The notes beneath the pieces were generated by a model. The model was not told the DNA's origin. It saw nothing but the letters and a program-made list of their open reading frames with translations, and did not search any database. Shown piece after piece: positions 1-8,734 of a DNA stretch of 64,000 bases. The stretch is from positions 1 through 64,000 of the forward strand of contig NZ_JABGCH010000016.1 in assembly GCF_019799945.1 (NCBI RefSeq), given 5' to 3'. A program made the translations under genes and the position numbers. Origin of the DNA: Modestobacter marinus. Its GTDB lineage: Bacteria > Actinomycetota > Actinomycetes > Mycobacteriales > Geodermatophilaceae. How positions within the stretch are numbered: the stretch's first letter is position 1; each line of letters starts with the position of its first letter.

Positions 1-71
1 GCGGCCTCTACCTCAACGACCCCACCGCCTGGCCCTCAGACCCCCGACGTTTCAACGGAGAGCAGCACTAG
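1..71 (+). CDS. C-terminal tail of an unidentified gene (truncated by window edge)
   Basis: The third forward frame is open from the window edge to a TAG at 69-71. It reads as a protein-like 22-residue tail ending DPRRFNGEQH, with a mix of aromatic and charged residues. Nothing in it identifies a family. It may be the end of a real gene lying mostly outside the window, or chance. Confidence 0.35.
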   Translation, partial: GLYLNDPTAWPSDPRRFNGEQH

Positions 72-311
72 CGAGGGAAGCGCCCCGAAGGGCCAGCACC
101 GATCGGGGACCTGGGGGACTCGGACGCCTCGTCGTGCGAGAGGCTCCACAGGGATTGCTGGTTGTCCGAAGGGAGCCGGCGATCTTCGACCTAACGATCT
201 TGTCCGAAGGCGGCGTTACCGTCACATTCGTGACCTTCACCCTGTCCTCCCCGGCGCAGGAAGCAGTCGCGCCGGAGGCTCGGTCAGCCAGCCGGGCCGC
301 CCAGGCTTTCC

Positions 312-345
312 CCCTGATTTCCCCCAAGACAGGGGGAAATCAGGG
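312..345. repeat. Perfect 14-bp inverted repeat, 6-base loop
   Basis: The left arm CCCTGATTTCCCCC (312-325) is the exact reverse complement of the right arm at 332-345, with AAGACA between. It is more AT-rich than its surroundings because of the ATTT/AAAT core. It could be a terminator for the upstream partial gene, an operator, or a mobile-element end. No thymine tract follows. Confidence 0.7.
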
Positions 346-379
346 CCCAACTGACGCCTATGAAGCAGGAGGCCCATCG

Positions 380-475
380 ATGCGCGAGCCGTTGACCTGC
401 ACGAACGCGAACAGTAGGGATCTTGCGAAGCACGTTCAGCGTGTACTACGACATCTGAGTCCGACCGAGCGCTGA
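380..475 (+). CDS. Possible 31-aa peptide with a strong ribosome binding site
   Basis: An ATG at 380 lies 8 bases after a perfect AGGAGG (367-372). The frame runs 31 codons to a TGA at 473-475, between two hairpins. The product is basic and polar, ending VLRHLSPTER, with no family recognised. The good Shine-Dalgarno is the only support. It could also be the surviving start of a degraded gene. Confidence 0.25.
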   Translation: MREPLTCTNANSRDLAKHVQRVLRHLSPTER

Positions 476-502
476 CCGTCCCTGGTCGGCGACAGCAGTC
501 CC

Positions 503-560
503 CGACGAGTCCCCACGGGCCGCCAGCACAGCACCGACGGCGGCCCGTGCGGACTCGTCG
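503..560. repeat. 22-bp near-perfect stem with 14-base loop
   Basis: Bases 503-524 pair with 539-560 with one mismatch in 22. A further GACAG/CTGTC pair outside the stem (491-495 with 561-565) could extend it past a bulge. It follows the possible small ORF and precedes the VOC gene. A factor-independent terminator without U-tract, or a structured RNA, are the likely roles. Confidence 0.65.
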
Positions 561-738
561 CTGTCCGGCCATCGCCACGCACCTCGTCGTCGTGCCGCAG
601 GAGCGGCGTCAGCACCTCTTGCTCCGTGCGCTGGTGGCCGCCTTCCTCGCTCACTGCGGTTCCCCGTATGTCGAGGATCCGCCGTAGGTTCCGTCCCTGG
701 GTCGGACCGACGAGGCGAGCACGGGAGGGGGCGCCCCC

Positions 739-1179
739 ATGGCACACGTCCGAGGCTTCGACCATGTCGGCATCACCGTCGCGGACCTCGACACGGCGTC
801 GGCGTTCTTCGTCGGGCTGGGTCTCGAGGTCGCGGGCCGGATGTTCGTCGAGGGTGAGTTCCTGGACACCGTCTGCGGCATCCCCGACTCCCGCACCGAG
901 ATCTGCATGCTGCGGCCGCCCGGCGGAGAGACCGGGCTGGAGCTGTCGAGCTTCGTCCGGCCCGATCACGAGCCGGGATCGCCCGCCGCCATGGCCAACG
1001 AACTGGGGCTGCGCAACGTGGCCTTCCTGGTCGACGACCTCGAGGCGGCCGTCGACCGACTGGCCACGGACGGCTACGGCCTGGTCGGCGGGATCGGAGA
1101 GTACGAACACATCTGGCGCATGGCCTACATGCGCGGACCGGAGGGGATCATCGTGTCCCTGGCCGAGCGGATCGGCTGA
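739..1179 (+). CDS. VOC (glyoxalase/bleomycin resistance) family protein
   Basis: The 146-residue protein has the two beta-alpha-beta-beta-beta modules of the vicinal oxygen chelate fold. The N-terminal FDHVGITVADLDTA stretch carries the usual metal-ligand histidine (His9), and the second half ends with GPEGIIVSLAE, where the usual glutamate ligand lies. The length is normal for single-domain VOC enzymes such as methylmalonyl-CoA epimerase or dioxygenase/lyase relatives, and the substrate cannot be read from sequence. A GGAGG-like site precedes the ATG. The next gene starts 68 bases downstream on the same strand, so the pair may be co-transcribed and act on an acyl-CoA or hydroxyacid. Confidence 0.85.
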   Translation: MAHVRGFDHVGITVADLDTASAFFVGLGLEVAGRMFVEGEFLDTVCGIPDSRTEICMLRPPGGETGLELSSFVRPDHEPGSPAAMANELGLRNVAFLVDDLEAAVDRLATDGYGLVGGIGEYEHIWRMAYMRGPEGIIVSLAERIG

Positions 1180-1246
1180 CGCCGCCGTCGTCGAGGCCCG
1201 CTCCGCTGAACCAGCGGCCGTTCTCCGAGAAGAAGCAGGAGCACCC

Positions 1247-2116
1247 ATGACCAGCACGGAACTGGCCGACGGATTCGTCCGCCGCGTCGGCGTCCTCGGC
1301 GGCGGGCGCATGGGCGCCGGCATCGCGCACGCGTTCCTCGTCCGGGGTGCGACGGTCGTGGTCGTCGAACGCGACGAGGAGGCCGCGGACGGCGCCCGCG
1401 CGCGCGTCGCCGCCTCCGTCGAGACCTCCGTCGAGCGCGGCGCGGTCACCCGGAGCGCGCAGGAGGTCCTCGGGGGCCTCACCACCGCGGTCGACCACGG
1501 CGCCTTCGCCGGCTGCGACCTCGTGGTCGAGGCGGTCCCCGAGGACATGGCCCTCAAGGCGACGGCCTTGGCGCGGGTCGAGGCGCAGCTGCACCCGGAC
1601 GCGTACCTCGCGACCAACACCTCCGCGCTGTCGGTGAGCGAGCTGGCCACCTCGCTCACGCGGCCGGAGCGGTTCCTCGGCCTGCACTTCTTCAATCCGG
1701 TGCCGGCCTCGAAGCTCATCGAGGTCGTCCTCGGCGAGAGGACCTCCGACGAGACCGTCGCCGCCGCCCGTCGGTGGGTGCAGGCGCTGGGGAAGACCGC
1801 CGTCGTCGTCCGGGACTCCCCCGGCTTCGCCTCCTCCCGGCTGGGGGTCGCGATCGCGCTCGAGGCCATGCGCATGGTCGAGGAGGGTGTCGCCGCCCCC
1901 GAGGACATCGACAACGCCATGGTCCTGGGCTACCAGCACCCGGTCGGGCCGCTGCGCACGACCGACCTGGTGGGTCTCGACGTGCGCCTCGGCATCGCCG
2001 AGCACCTGCACGCGACGCTCGGCGAGCGCTTCGCCCCGCCGCAGATCCTGCGCGACAAGGTGGCGGCCGGCGAGCTCGGCCGCAAGGCGGGCCGGGGCTT
2101 CTACGACTGGCGGTGA
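1247..2116 (+). CDS. 3-hydroxyacyl-CoA dehydrogenase (3-hydroxybutyryl-CoA type)
   Basis: This 289-aa NAD(P)-dependent dehydrogenase would oxidise 3-hydroxyacyl-CoA to 3-ketoacyl-CoA in beta-oxidation, butyrate or aromatic degradation. Seen: the Rossmann motif GGGRMGAGIA (18-27), the acidic residue of ERDEE for NAD, the ATNTSALSVSEL segment, and the catalytic histidine in LGLHFFNPVP (His147). The C-terminal helical domain has HPVGPLRTTDLVGLDV and ends GRKAGRGFYDWR. Length and order match stand-alone HbdA/PaaH enzymes. The ATG at 1247 has AGGAG 6 bases upstream. A longer open frame upstream overlaps the VOC gene and is rejected. It lies behind the VOC gene and converges on ybdD. Confidence 0.93.
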   Translation: MTSTELADGFVRRVGVLGGGRMGAGIAHAFLVRGATVVVVERDEEAADGARARVAASVETSVERGAVTRSAQEVLGGLTTAVDHGAFAGCDLVVEAVPEDMALKATALARVEAQLHPDAYLATNTSALSVSELATSLTRPERFLGLHFFNPVPASKLIEVVLGERTSDETVAAARRWVQALGKTAVVVRDSPGFASSRLGVAIALEAMRMVEEGVAAPEDIDNAMVLGYQHPVGPLRTTDLVGLDVRLGIAEHLHATLGERFAPPQILRDKVAAGELGRKAGRGFYDWR

Positions 2117-2142
2117 CGGCCGGGGGATCCCCCCGGTGCCGC

Positions 2143-2346
2143 TCAGCAGCAGCGGCTGACCGGACGGCTCTCCAGCGCGTCGGCCCGGCGCCGCTCGAAC
2201 TCCCGCCGGCTGACCGGCGGGTGCCCGTGCGTGGCGCACTGCCGCAGGTACTCGTCCCAGCGGGCCTCACCGCTCCACTCCCGCAGGTACCAGCGCACCC
2301 CGCGGCCGGCGCGCAGGACCGCCTCGCGGACGTCGCCGCCGGTCAC
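2143..2346 (-). CDS. ybdD: YbdD/YjiX family small protein, partner of CstA
   Basis: This 67-residue protein ends in SRCC. That matches the characteristic -RCC terminus of E. coli YbdD, the small protein always found beside CstA/BtsT-type pyruvate and peptide transporters. It also has the aromatic WYLREWSGEARWDEYLRQ core and the YbdD-like pattern HPPVSRREFERRR. The GTG start (2346) overlaps the cstA TGA as GTGA, which implies translational coupling. The molecular role in the family is still poorly understood, but a function in transporter activity is generally assumed. Confidence 0.85.
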   Translation of the reverse strand: MTGGDVREAVLRAGRGVRWYLREWSGEARWDEYLRQCATHGHPPVSRREFERRRADALESRPVSRCC

Positions 2347-4559
2347 CCTCGGCCGCCCTCGGTGGTCCCGGCGCCCACGAGCCGCTCGTGCTCGGCGATC
2401 GCCCGCTTCTCCTCCGCGGTGGCGAACAGGCCCGCGGGCTCCACGAGCTGCGAGGGCACGGCCGGCTCCTCCGTCGTCGGCAGCGAGCCGCCGGCCCGGA
2501 TCGCCCGGACGATGACGACCACGGCGTTGACCACGACGACGACGACGAGCAGGGCGAAGAAGGACTGCAGGACGCCGTTGAGCGTGGAGTTGAAGATGAC
2601 CTGGTCCATCTGCCCCGGGTCCTGCGCCGGCGGCAGCACCTCCCCGGCCGCCCGCGCGTCGCGGTACCGCTGCGCCTGCGCGAAGTAGCCGATCGCGGGG
2701 ACGTCGGAGAAGACCTTCTGCCAGCTCGCCGTCATGGTGACGACGAGGTCCCAGACGAGCGGCACGCCGGTCACCCAGGCCCAGCGCAGCTTGCCGTGCT
2801 TGATCAGCAGCACGGTCACGAGGGTCAGCGCGATGGCGGCGAGCAGCTGGTTGGCGATGCCGAACAGCGGGAACAGTTGGTTGACGCCACCCAGCGGGTC
2901 GGTCACCCCGATGTAGAGCACCGAGCCCCACAGGAGGACGACGACGGCGCTGGCGATGATGTTGCCCGGCCGCCACGACAGGTCGCCGAACTTCTTCCAG
3001 ACGTTGCCGATCGTGTCCTGCAGCATGAAGCGGCCCACCCGGGTGCCGGCGTCGACGGCGGTGAGGATGAACAGCGCCTCGAACATGATCGCGAAGTGGT
3101 ACCAGAACGCCTGCAGGCCGCCACCGAACGCGGTGCTGAAAATCTCGGAGATCCCGACCGCGAGCGTGGGGGCGCCACCGGTGCGGGACACGAGACTCGG
3201 CTCCTGGACTGCCGCCGACGCGGCCGCGAGGTCCTGGGCGGTGGTGTCGAAGCCGAAGCCCTGGACGAAGGTCGCGGCCGACTCGACCGTACCGCCGGTG
3301 GCCCCCGCGGGGCTGTTCATCGCGTAGTAGAGACCCTGGTCGATGACACAGGCGGCGATCAGCGCGCTGATGGCGACGAAGGACTCCATGAGCATGCCGC
3401 CGTAGCCGATGAGCCGGACCTGGCTCTCCTTGGCCACCATCTTCGGCGTCGTGCCCGAGGAGATCAGCGCGTGGAAGCCGGACAGCGCCCCGCAGGCGAT
3501 GGTGATGAATACGAAGGGGAACAGCGATCCGGCGAAGACCGGGCCGGTGCCCTCGCGGGCGAAGTCGGTGATCGCCTCGGCCTGCAGCACCGGCCGCGCG
3601 ATGAGCAGGCTCAGCGCCAGCAGCACGATGACGCCGATCTTCATGAACGTCGACAGGTAGTCCCGCGGGGTGAGCAGCAGCCACACCGGCAGCACCGAGG
3701 CGACGAACCCGTAGACGACCAGCGCGAGGACCAGCCACTCCTTGGACAGCGTGAGGGCCTCGGCGAGACCGGTGTCCTGGATCCAGCCGCCCCCGACGAT
3801 CGCGAGCAGCAGCAGGACCACGCCGATGCCGGTGGCCTCCAGCACCCTGCCCGGCCGGATCCGGCGGAGGTAGATGCCCATGAAGAGCGCGATCGGGATG
3901 GTCAGCGCGATGGAGAAGACACCCCAGGGGGACTCCGCCAGGGCGTTCACCACGATGAGGGCGAGCACGGCGAGGATGATGATCATGATGGCGAACACGG
4001 CGATGAGCGCCGCGACGCCGCCGATGATGCCGATCTCCTCCCGGACCATCTGGCCCAGGCTCTTCCCGTTGCGGCGCATCGAGAAGAACATGACCGTCAG
4101 GTCCTGGACGGCGCCGGCGAAGATGACACCGACGACGATCCAGATCGTTCCCGGCAGGTAGCCCATCTGGGCCGCGAGCACCGGTCCGACCAGCGGCCCG
4201 GCGCCGGCGATGGCCGCGAAGTGGTGACCGAAGAGCACCCGCCGGTCGGTGACGTCGAAGTCGATGCCGTTGTGCAGCCGCTCGGCGGGGGTGGCGCGCC
4301 GGTCGTCGGCACGGAGCACCGTGTAGGTGATGTACCGGGCGTAGAAGCGGTACGCGATCGCGTAGGAGCACAGCGCCGCGAAGAGGATCCACAGCGCCGA
4401 CACCGACTCACCGCGCGACAGGGCCAGCACCGTCCAGGCGACGGCGCCCACCGCGGCCACCGCCGCCCAGACGATCACGGAGCGCACCGACATCCGGCGC
4501 AGTGATCCCGGGGGGCGCGCGGGCCCACCGGTGTCGTCCTGGGTCACGGTCGTGGACAT
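2343..4559 (-). CDS. cstA: Carbon starvation protein CstA (pyruvate/peptide transporter)
   Basis: A 738-residue polytopic membrane protein with many hydrophobic segments across its length. Typical CstA segments are visible: FFAALCSYAIAYRFYARYI near the N-terminus, FGHHFAAIAGAGPLVGPVLA around residues 110-130, then GYLPGTIWIVVGVIFAGAVQ. The C-terminal soluble tail ends in EKRAIAEHERLVGAG. E. coli homologues import pyruvate or peptides under carbon limitation. The chosen ATG (4559) has GGAGG seven bases upstream. An in-frame ATG 24 codons earlier lacks one. It is transcribed leftward with ybdD, in a region rich in organic-acid genes. Confidence 0.95.
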   Translation of the reverse strand: MSTTVTQDDTGGPARPPGSLRRMSVRSVIVWAAVAAVGAVAWTVLALSRGESVSALWILFAALCSYAIAYRFYARYITYTVLRADDRRATPAERLHNGIDFDVTDRRVLFGHHFAAIAGAGPLVGPVLAAQMGYLPGTIWIVVGVIFAGAVQDLTVMFFSMRRNGKSLGQMVREEIGIIGGVAALIAVFAIMIIILAVLALIVVNALAESPWGVFSIALTIPIALFMGIYLRRIRPGRVLEATGIGVVLLLLAIVGGGWIQDTGLAEALTLSKEWLVLALVVYGFVASVLPVWLLLTPRDYLSTFMKIGVIVLLALSLLIARPVLQAEAITDFAREGTGPVFAGSLFPFVFITIACGALSGFHALISSGTTPKMVAKESQVRLIGYGGMLMESFVAISALIAACVIDQGLYYAMNSPAGATGGTVESAATFVQGFGFDTTAQDLAAASAAVQEPSLVSRTGGAPTLAVGISEIFSTAFGGGLQAFWYHFAIMFEALFILTAVDAGTRVGRFMLQDTIGNVWKKFGDLSWRPGNIIASAVVVLLWGSVLYIGVTDPLGGVNQLFPLFGIANQLLAAIALTLVTVLLIKHGKLRWAWVTGVPLVWDLVVTMTASWQKVFSDVPAIGYFAQAQRYRDARAAGEVLPPAQDPGQMDQVIFNSTLNGVLQSFFALLVVVVVVNAVVVIVRAIRAGGSLPTTEEPAVPSQLVEPAGLFATAEEKRAIAEHERLVGAGTTEGGRG

Positions 4560-4705
4560 GAGCGCCTCCGAACACACCGCGGCGTCTTCGTCCGACGCCC
4601 TCAGCGGAAGCATAGGGAGCGGAACGCACATCGACGGATCGGCCGACCCCGCGCCGCCGCCCAGGCCAGGCGGCCGGTGTCGGTGAGAGGGAGTAGAACC
4701 GCCGC

Positions 4706-5656
4706 ATGCCCCGCGTCGCCGTCCTCGACGACTTCCAGTCGGTCGCCGCCCGCTTCACCGACTGGTCGCTGGTGCCGGCGCCCGTCGACGTCACCGCGTT
4801 CCCCGACCACCTCGACGACGAGGACGCGCTGGCCGAGCGGCTCGCGCCGTTCGACGTCGTCGTGGCCATGCGCGAGCGGACGCCGTTCCCGCGCAGCCTG
4901 CTCGAGCGGCTCCCGGAGCTGCGGCTGCTGGTCACGACCGGCCGTCGCAACGCCTCGATCGACGTCGCCGCCGCGGCCGACCGGGGGGTCACCGTCTGCG
5001 GGACGGCGTCGCACCCGACCGGTCCGGTCGAGCTCACCTGGGCGCTGATCCTGGCCGTCGCCCGCCACCTCCCGCAGGAGGACGCCTCGGTCCGCGCCGG
5101 CGGCTGGCAGGAGACCGTCGGCACGGACCTGGCCGGGGGCACCCTCGGCGTCGTCGGCCTCGGCCGGCTGGGCGAACGGGTGGCGACGATCGGTCGGGCG
5201 TTCGGCATGGACGTCGTCGCCTGGAGCCAGAACCTCACCGACGAGCGGGCCGCCGAGGTCGGCGTCCGCAGGGTCGGGAAGGACGAGCTGTTCGCGACGG
5301 CCGACGTGGTCACCGTCCACCTCGTGCTCTCCGACCGCACCCGTGGGCTCGTCGGCCGCGACGCGCTGGCCCGGATGATGGCCTCGGCGATCCTGGTGAA
5401 CACCTCGCGCGGCCCGATCGTCGACGAGACGGCGCTGCTCGACGCGCTGGCCGCCGGCACGATCGCCGGCGCCGGGATCGACGTCTTCGACCGGGAGCCG
5501 CTGCCCCGCCACCACCCTCTCCGCAGCGCCCCGAGGACCGTCCTCACGCCACACCTCGGCTACGTCACCGAGCGGACCTACGAGGTCTTCTTCCGCGAGG
5601 CCGTCGAGGACGTCGCCGCCTTCGTCGCCGGGACCCCGATCCGGGTCCTGAGCTGA
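4706..5656 (+). CDS. D-isomer-specific 2-hydroxyacid dehydrogenase family protein
   Basis: The 316-aa enzyme has the family layout: a split substrate domain around a Rossmann domain with GVVGLGRLGERVA near residue 150. The catalytic triad is visible as Arg in LVNTSRGPIVDE, Glu in DVFDREPLP and His in LTPHLGYVTE. It should reduce or oxidise a 2-keto/2-hydroxy acid with NAD(P)H. Substrate is not predictable (glyoxylate, hydroxypyruvate or phosphoglycerate-like). It is divergent from cstA and converges on the RraA-like gene with a gap of only 10 bases. The ATG has a GAGGGAG site upstream. Confidence 0.9.
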   Translation: MPRVAVLDDFQSVAARFTDWSLVPAPVDVTAFPDHLDDEDALAERLAPFDVVVAMRERTPFPRSLLERLPELRLLVTTGRRNASIDVAAAADRGVTVCGTASHPTGPVELTWALILAVARHLPQEDASVRAGGWQETVGTDLAGGTLGVVGLGRLGERVATIGRAFGMDVVAWSQNLTDERAAEVGVRRVGKDELFATADVVTVHLVLSDRTRGLVGRDALARMMASAILVNTSRGPIVDETALLDALAAGTIAGAGIDVFDREPLPRHHPLRSAPRTVLTPHLGYVTERTYEVFFREAVEDVAAFVAGTPIRVLS

Positions 5657-5666
5657 CCGGACGGCC

Positions 5667-6155
5667 TCAGACCTCGGCCGGCGCCGTGGGCAGGACGACG
5701 ATGCCGTCGTTGTCGGCGCACAACCACGCGCCCTCGCGGAACTCGACGCCCGCGAAGACGACCGGCCGGCCCGCCTGACCCGAGTGCAGCCCGCGCTCGC
5801 TCCGGCGCGGGAAGGAGCCCAGCGCGCGGATCCCGACCGGCTGCTCGGCCAGTTCGTCGACGTCAGGCACGTAGCCGTGGACCACCAGCCCGGCCCAGCC
5901 GTTGGTCGCCGCAGCGACCGCGAGGTTCCCGCCGACCAGCCCGCAGCGGGGTGACCCGCCGCCGTCGACCACGAGCACCCGGCCGTCGCCGGGGCCCTCG
6001 ACCGCCTGCTTGACCAAGGTGTTGTCCTCGAACACCTTCAGCGTCGTGATCGGGCCGCTGAACGCGACGGTGCCGCCGAACACCCGGAACACGGGGTCGC
6101 AGACCTGGATCTCGGGGTGGGCGTCACAGAGGTCGGTGGTGGCAGGAGTCGGCAC
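5667..6155 (-). CDS. RraA family protein (4-hydroxy-4-methyl-2-oxoglutarate aldolase/RraA-like)
   Basis: This 162-aa protein has the RraA fold signatures FSGPITTLKVFEDNTL, VLVVDGGGSPRCGLVG and NGWAGLVVHGYV. The family includes the RNase E inhibitor RraA and class II aldolases acting on pyruvate adducts. Two family positions differ here: the usual Arg of the R-D active pair is proline (GYVPDVDEL), and GDLIAE is GGNLAV. Either change may mean altered or lost aldolase chemistry. It starts at a GTG without a clear Shine-Dalgarno and is the last gene of the leftward 9476-5667 catabolic operon, 27 bases after the dehydrogenase gene. Confidence 0.85.
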   Translation of the reverse strand: MPTPATTDLCDAHPEIQVCDPVFRVFGGTVAFSGPITTLKVFEDNTLVKQAVEGPGDGRVLVVDGGGSPRCGLVGGNLAVAAATNGWAGLVVHGYVPDVDELAEQPVGIRALGSFPRRSERGLHSGQAGRPVVFAGVEFREGAWLCADNDGIVVLPTAPAEV

Positions 6156-6182
6156 GGCGGGGCTCGCTCTCGGGAGGAGGAA

Positions 6183-7301
6183 TCAGTTCATCAGGGAGGT
6201 TGCCCCGACCCGTCCGCCCGACTCCTTCAAGGTGATGCGCTGGACGACCGCGTCGGTGAACTCATCGGTGGAGGCCGTGCCGCCGAGGTCGCGGGTGCTC
6301 ACCCCGCCCTGCACGGCCGCCCGGACGCCGTCCTCGACCCGGACGGCCGCGTCGGCCGCCCGCTCGTCCCCGAACCGGGTGCCCAGCCAGTCGAGGAGCA
6401 TCCCCGACGACAGGATCATCGCGATCGGGTTGGCCAGGCCCCGGCCGGCGATGTCCGGGGCCGAGCCGTGCGCGGCCTGCGCCATGCACCTGTCGTCCGA
6501 GGCGTTGACCGACGGCGCGATGCCCAGCGAGCCGGCCAGCTCGCCTGCCATGTCGGAGAGGATGTCGCCGAACATGTTCTCGGCGACGAGGACGTCGAAG
6601 TCCGCGGCGCGGCGGAGCAGGTGCACGGTCATCGCGTCGATGTGGAAGTCGTCCACGGCGATGTCCGGGTAGCTCTCCGCGACCTCGAGGCAGACCCGCT
6701 TGAACAGCCCGGAGCTCAACTGCAGGACGTTCGCCTTGTGGACGATGGTGAGCTTCTTCCGCCGGCGCCCGGCCAGCTCGAACGCCGCGCGGGCGACCCG
6801 CTCGATCGCCGGCCGGGTGAAGACGCCCATGGCGATGGCGACGTCGGCGGTGGGCATGTACTCGCCCGTCCCGGCGAAGGTGTTGCGGTCGGCGTAGAAG
6901 CCCTCGGTGTTCTCCCGGACGATGACCAGGTCGGTGTCGGGGGCGATCGCCTTCCCGCTCCCGAAGCCGCGGGCCGGACGGACGTTCGCGTACAGGTCGA
7001 AGTGCTTGCGGATGGCACCGCTGGGGTTCAGCTGGGACCGGAACGGCTCGGGGTAGGCGGCGCTGTCGTGCGGGCCGAGCAGCCAGCCGTCCAGGTCGGC
7101 GAGGGCCTCCATCGTGGTGGCTGGGATGGCGCTGCCGTGTTCCTCGATGGCCGAGGCCCCCAGCGGCAGCTCGTGCCAGTCGACTGGAGCAGCGCCTGCC
7201 GCCGCGAGGGCGGCGTCGACCACCCGGACCGACGCGGGGACGATCTCGGGTCCGATGCCATCACCCAGCAGGACGCCGAGGCGGTAGGGGCGGGCCGTCA
7301 T
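6183..7301 (-). CDS. Isocitrate/isopropylmalate dehydrogenase family (tartrate dehydrogenase-like)
   Basis: A 372-aa NAD-dependent beta-decarboxylating dehydrogenase. Seen: LLGDGIGPEIVP at the N-terminus, RENTEGFYADRN (substrate loop), the metal-binding signature NMFGDILSDMAGELAGSLG, and the cofactor region AHGSAPDIAGRGLANPIA. These match the family that includes LeuB and tartrate/malate decarboxylating dehydrogenases. Absence of leu genes nearby and the catabolic context favour a hydroxy-dicarboxylate rather than leucine synthesis. The ATG is at 7301. Longer upstream frames overlap the ALDH gene. It follows the aldehyde dehydrogenase with a 20-base gap in the same operon. Confidence 0.9.
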   Translation of the reverse strand: MTARPYRLGVLLGDGIGPEIVPASVRVVDAALAAAGAAPVDWHELPLGASAIEEHGSAIPATTMEALADLDGWLLGPHDSAAYPEPFRSQLNPSGAIRKHFDLYANVRPARGFGSGKAIAPDTDLVIVRENTEGFYADRNTFAGTGEYMPTADVAIAMGVFTRPAIERVARAAFELAGRRRKKLTIVHKANVLQLSSGLFKRVCLEVAESYPDIAVDDFHIDAMTVHLLRRAADFDVLVAENMFGDILSDMAGELAGSLGIAPSVNASDDRCMAQAAHGSAPDIAGRGLANPIAMILSSGMLLDWLGTRFGDERAADAAVRVEDGVRAAVQGGVSTRDLGGTASTDEFTDAVVQRITLKESGGRVGATSLMN

Positions 7302-7321
7302 GTCTCTCCTCACGGGTCGAC

Positions 7322-8734
7322 TCACTCGGATGCCGGCGCCTGGAGGGAGGGCTCGTCCAGGACCCACCAGGTCCGGACGTTCGCGAACTCGCGGATGCCG
7401 GCCGCGGCCAGCTCCCGCCCGTACCCGCTGGCCTGGGTGCCGCCGAAGGGCATCCGGACGTCGGAGGCGACGACGGCGTTGACGAACACCGCGCCCGACC
7501 GGATCCGCCGGGCCACCGCGATCCCCCGCTCCGGATCGCCGGTCCACACGCTGGCGCCCAGGCCGAAGCGGGTGTCGTTGGCGACCCGGACAGCCTCGTC
7601 GTCGCCGTCGACGACGATCACCGTGGCGACGGGACCGAAGATCTCCTGGTCGTAGGCGAGCTGTCCGGGTGCGACGTCGGTGAGGACGGTCGGCGCGTAG
7701 AAGTTGCCCGGTCCCTCCAGCCGATGGCCACCGGCCAGCAGCCGGGCACCGGCCGCGACGGACGCCTCCACCTGCCGGTGCACGCCCTCCAGCAGGTCCT
7801 CCCTGGCCATCGGGCCGACGTCGGTGGCCGCGGACTCGGGGTCCCCCACGGTCAGCGCCGCGACCTCAGCGACCAGCAACCGGGTGAACTCCTCGGCGAC
7901 CGAGGAGTCGACCACGAACCGCTTGGGCGAGATGCAGCTCTGCCCCGCGTTGAGGAACCGGCCCCGGGCGGCCATGGCCGCCACCCGCGGCAGGTCGGCG
8001 TCAGCGAGGACGACGAAGGGGTCGGACCCGCCCAGCTCCAGCACCGACTTCTTGATGGCGTCACCCGCGGCGGAGCCGACGGCCCGGCCGGCCCGCTCGC
8101 TCCCGGTGATGGTCACCGCACCGACGCGGGCGTCCCCGATGAGCCGTCGGGTGACCGCGGGGACATCCGGCTCGGCCACGACCAGCGCGGTGAAGAGCCC
8201 CTCCGGGGCGCCGGCGTCCACCAGCACCCGCTGCACGGCCAGCGCACACCCGGTGGTGTTCGGCGAGTGCTTGAGCAGGGCTGCGTTGCCGGCCATGAGC
8301 GCCGGAGCCGCGAAGCGGAGCACCTGCCACAGCGGGAAGTTCCACGGCATGACCGCGAGCACGACACCGACCGGCTCGTAGCCGATCCAGCTGCGGTCCG
8401 CCGAGGTGTCCACCGGCTCGTCGGCGAGGAAGCCGGCCGCGTGCTCGGCGTAGTAGTCGCACGCGGTGGCGCACTTCTCCACCTCGGCGCGGGCCTCGGC
8501 CAGGGGCTTGCCCATCTCGCGGGTGACCAGCAGGGCCAGGTCCTCGAGGTCGGCCCGCAGCACCTCGGCCGCGCGCCGGAGGACCGCGGACCGCTCGTCG
8601 AAGGACCGCGCGGCCCAGGAGGTCTGCACGTCGGCCGCCCGGTCGAGCGCCGCATCGACGTCGGCGTCGGCGAAGGCCGGGTACGCGGCGAGCCGCTCGC
8701 CCGTGGCGGGGTTCAGGGTGACGACGGTGCTCAT
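7322..8734 (-). CDS. NAD(P)-dependent aldehyde dehydrogenase (succinate-semialdehyde dehydrogenase-like)
   Basis: A 470-residue ALDH with the cofactor motif ITGSERAGRAVGSAAG, the general base Glu in LELGGSDPFVVL, and the nucleophile Cys in NAGQSCISPKRF. EIFGPVATVI and a C-terminal MPFGGTQASGYGREL complete the family pattern. LGGSDPFVVLADADL is typical of the succinate-semialdehyde/GabD subgroup, but the substrate may differ. It should oxidise an aldehyde intermediate of the operon's pathway to the acid. The ATG at 8734 overlaps the cupin stop as ATGA, so translation is probably coupled. Confidence 0.93.
   Translation of the reverse strand: MSTVVTLNPATGERLAAYPAFADADVDAALDRAADVQTSWAARSFDERSAVLRRAAEVLRADLEDLALLVTREMGKPLAEARAEVEKCATACDYYAEHAAGFLADEPVDTSADRSWIGYEPVGVVLAVMPWNFPLWQVLRFAAPALMAGNAALLKHSPNTTGCALAVQRVLVDAGAPEGLFTALVVAEPDVPAVTRRLIGDARVGAVTITGSERAGRAVGSAAGDAIKKSVLELGGSDPFVVLADADLPRVAAMAARGRFLNAGQSCISPKRFVVDSSVAEEFTRLLVAEVAALTVGDPESAATDVGPMAREDLLEGVHRQVEASVAAGARLLAGGHRLEGPGNFYAPTVLTDVAPGQLAYDQEIFGPVATVIVVDGDDEAVRVANDTRFGLGASVWTGDPERGIAVARRIRSGAVFVNAVVASDVRMPFGGTQASGYGRELAAAGIREFANVRTWWVLDEPSLQAPASE

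Larger units (their letters stand above)
72..738. other. Mostly non-coding region with two strong inverted repeats
   Basis: About 670 bases without a convincing gene. It contains an 11-base direct repeat (TTGTCCGAAGG at 162-172 and 200-210), a perfect hairpin at 312-345, a possible tiny ORF at 380-475 and a near-perfect 22-base stem at 503-560. Open frames that cross it on both strands lack protein-like composition and run through the hairpins. No tRNA or integrase is seen. Confidence 0.5.

Noticed and set aside
2388-4505. 705-codon forward frame over cstA
   Set aside because: Antisense to the clear CstA/YbdD operon; extremely Asp/Glu/Arg-rich.
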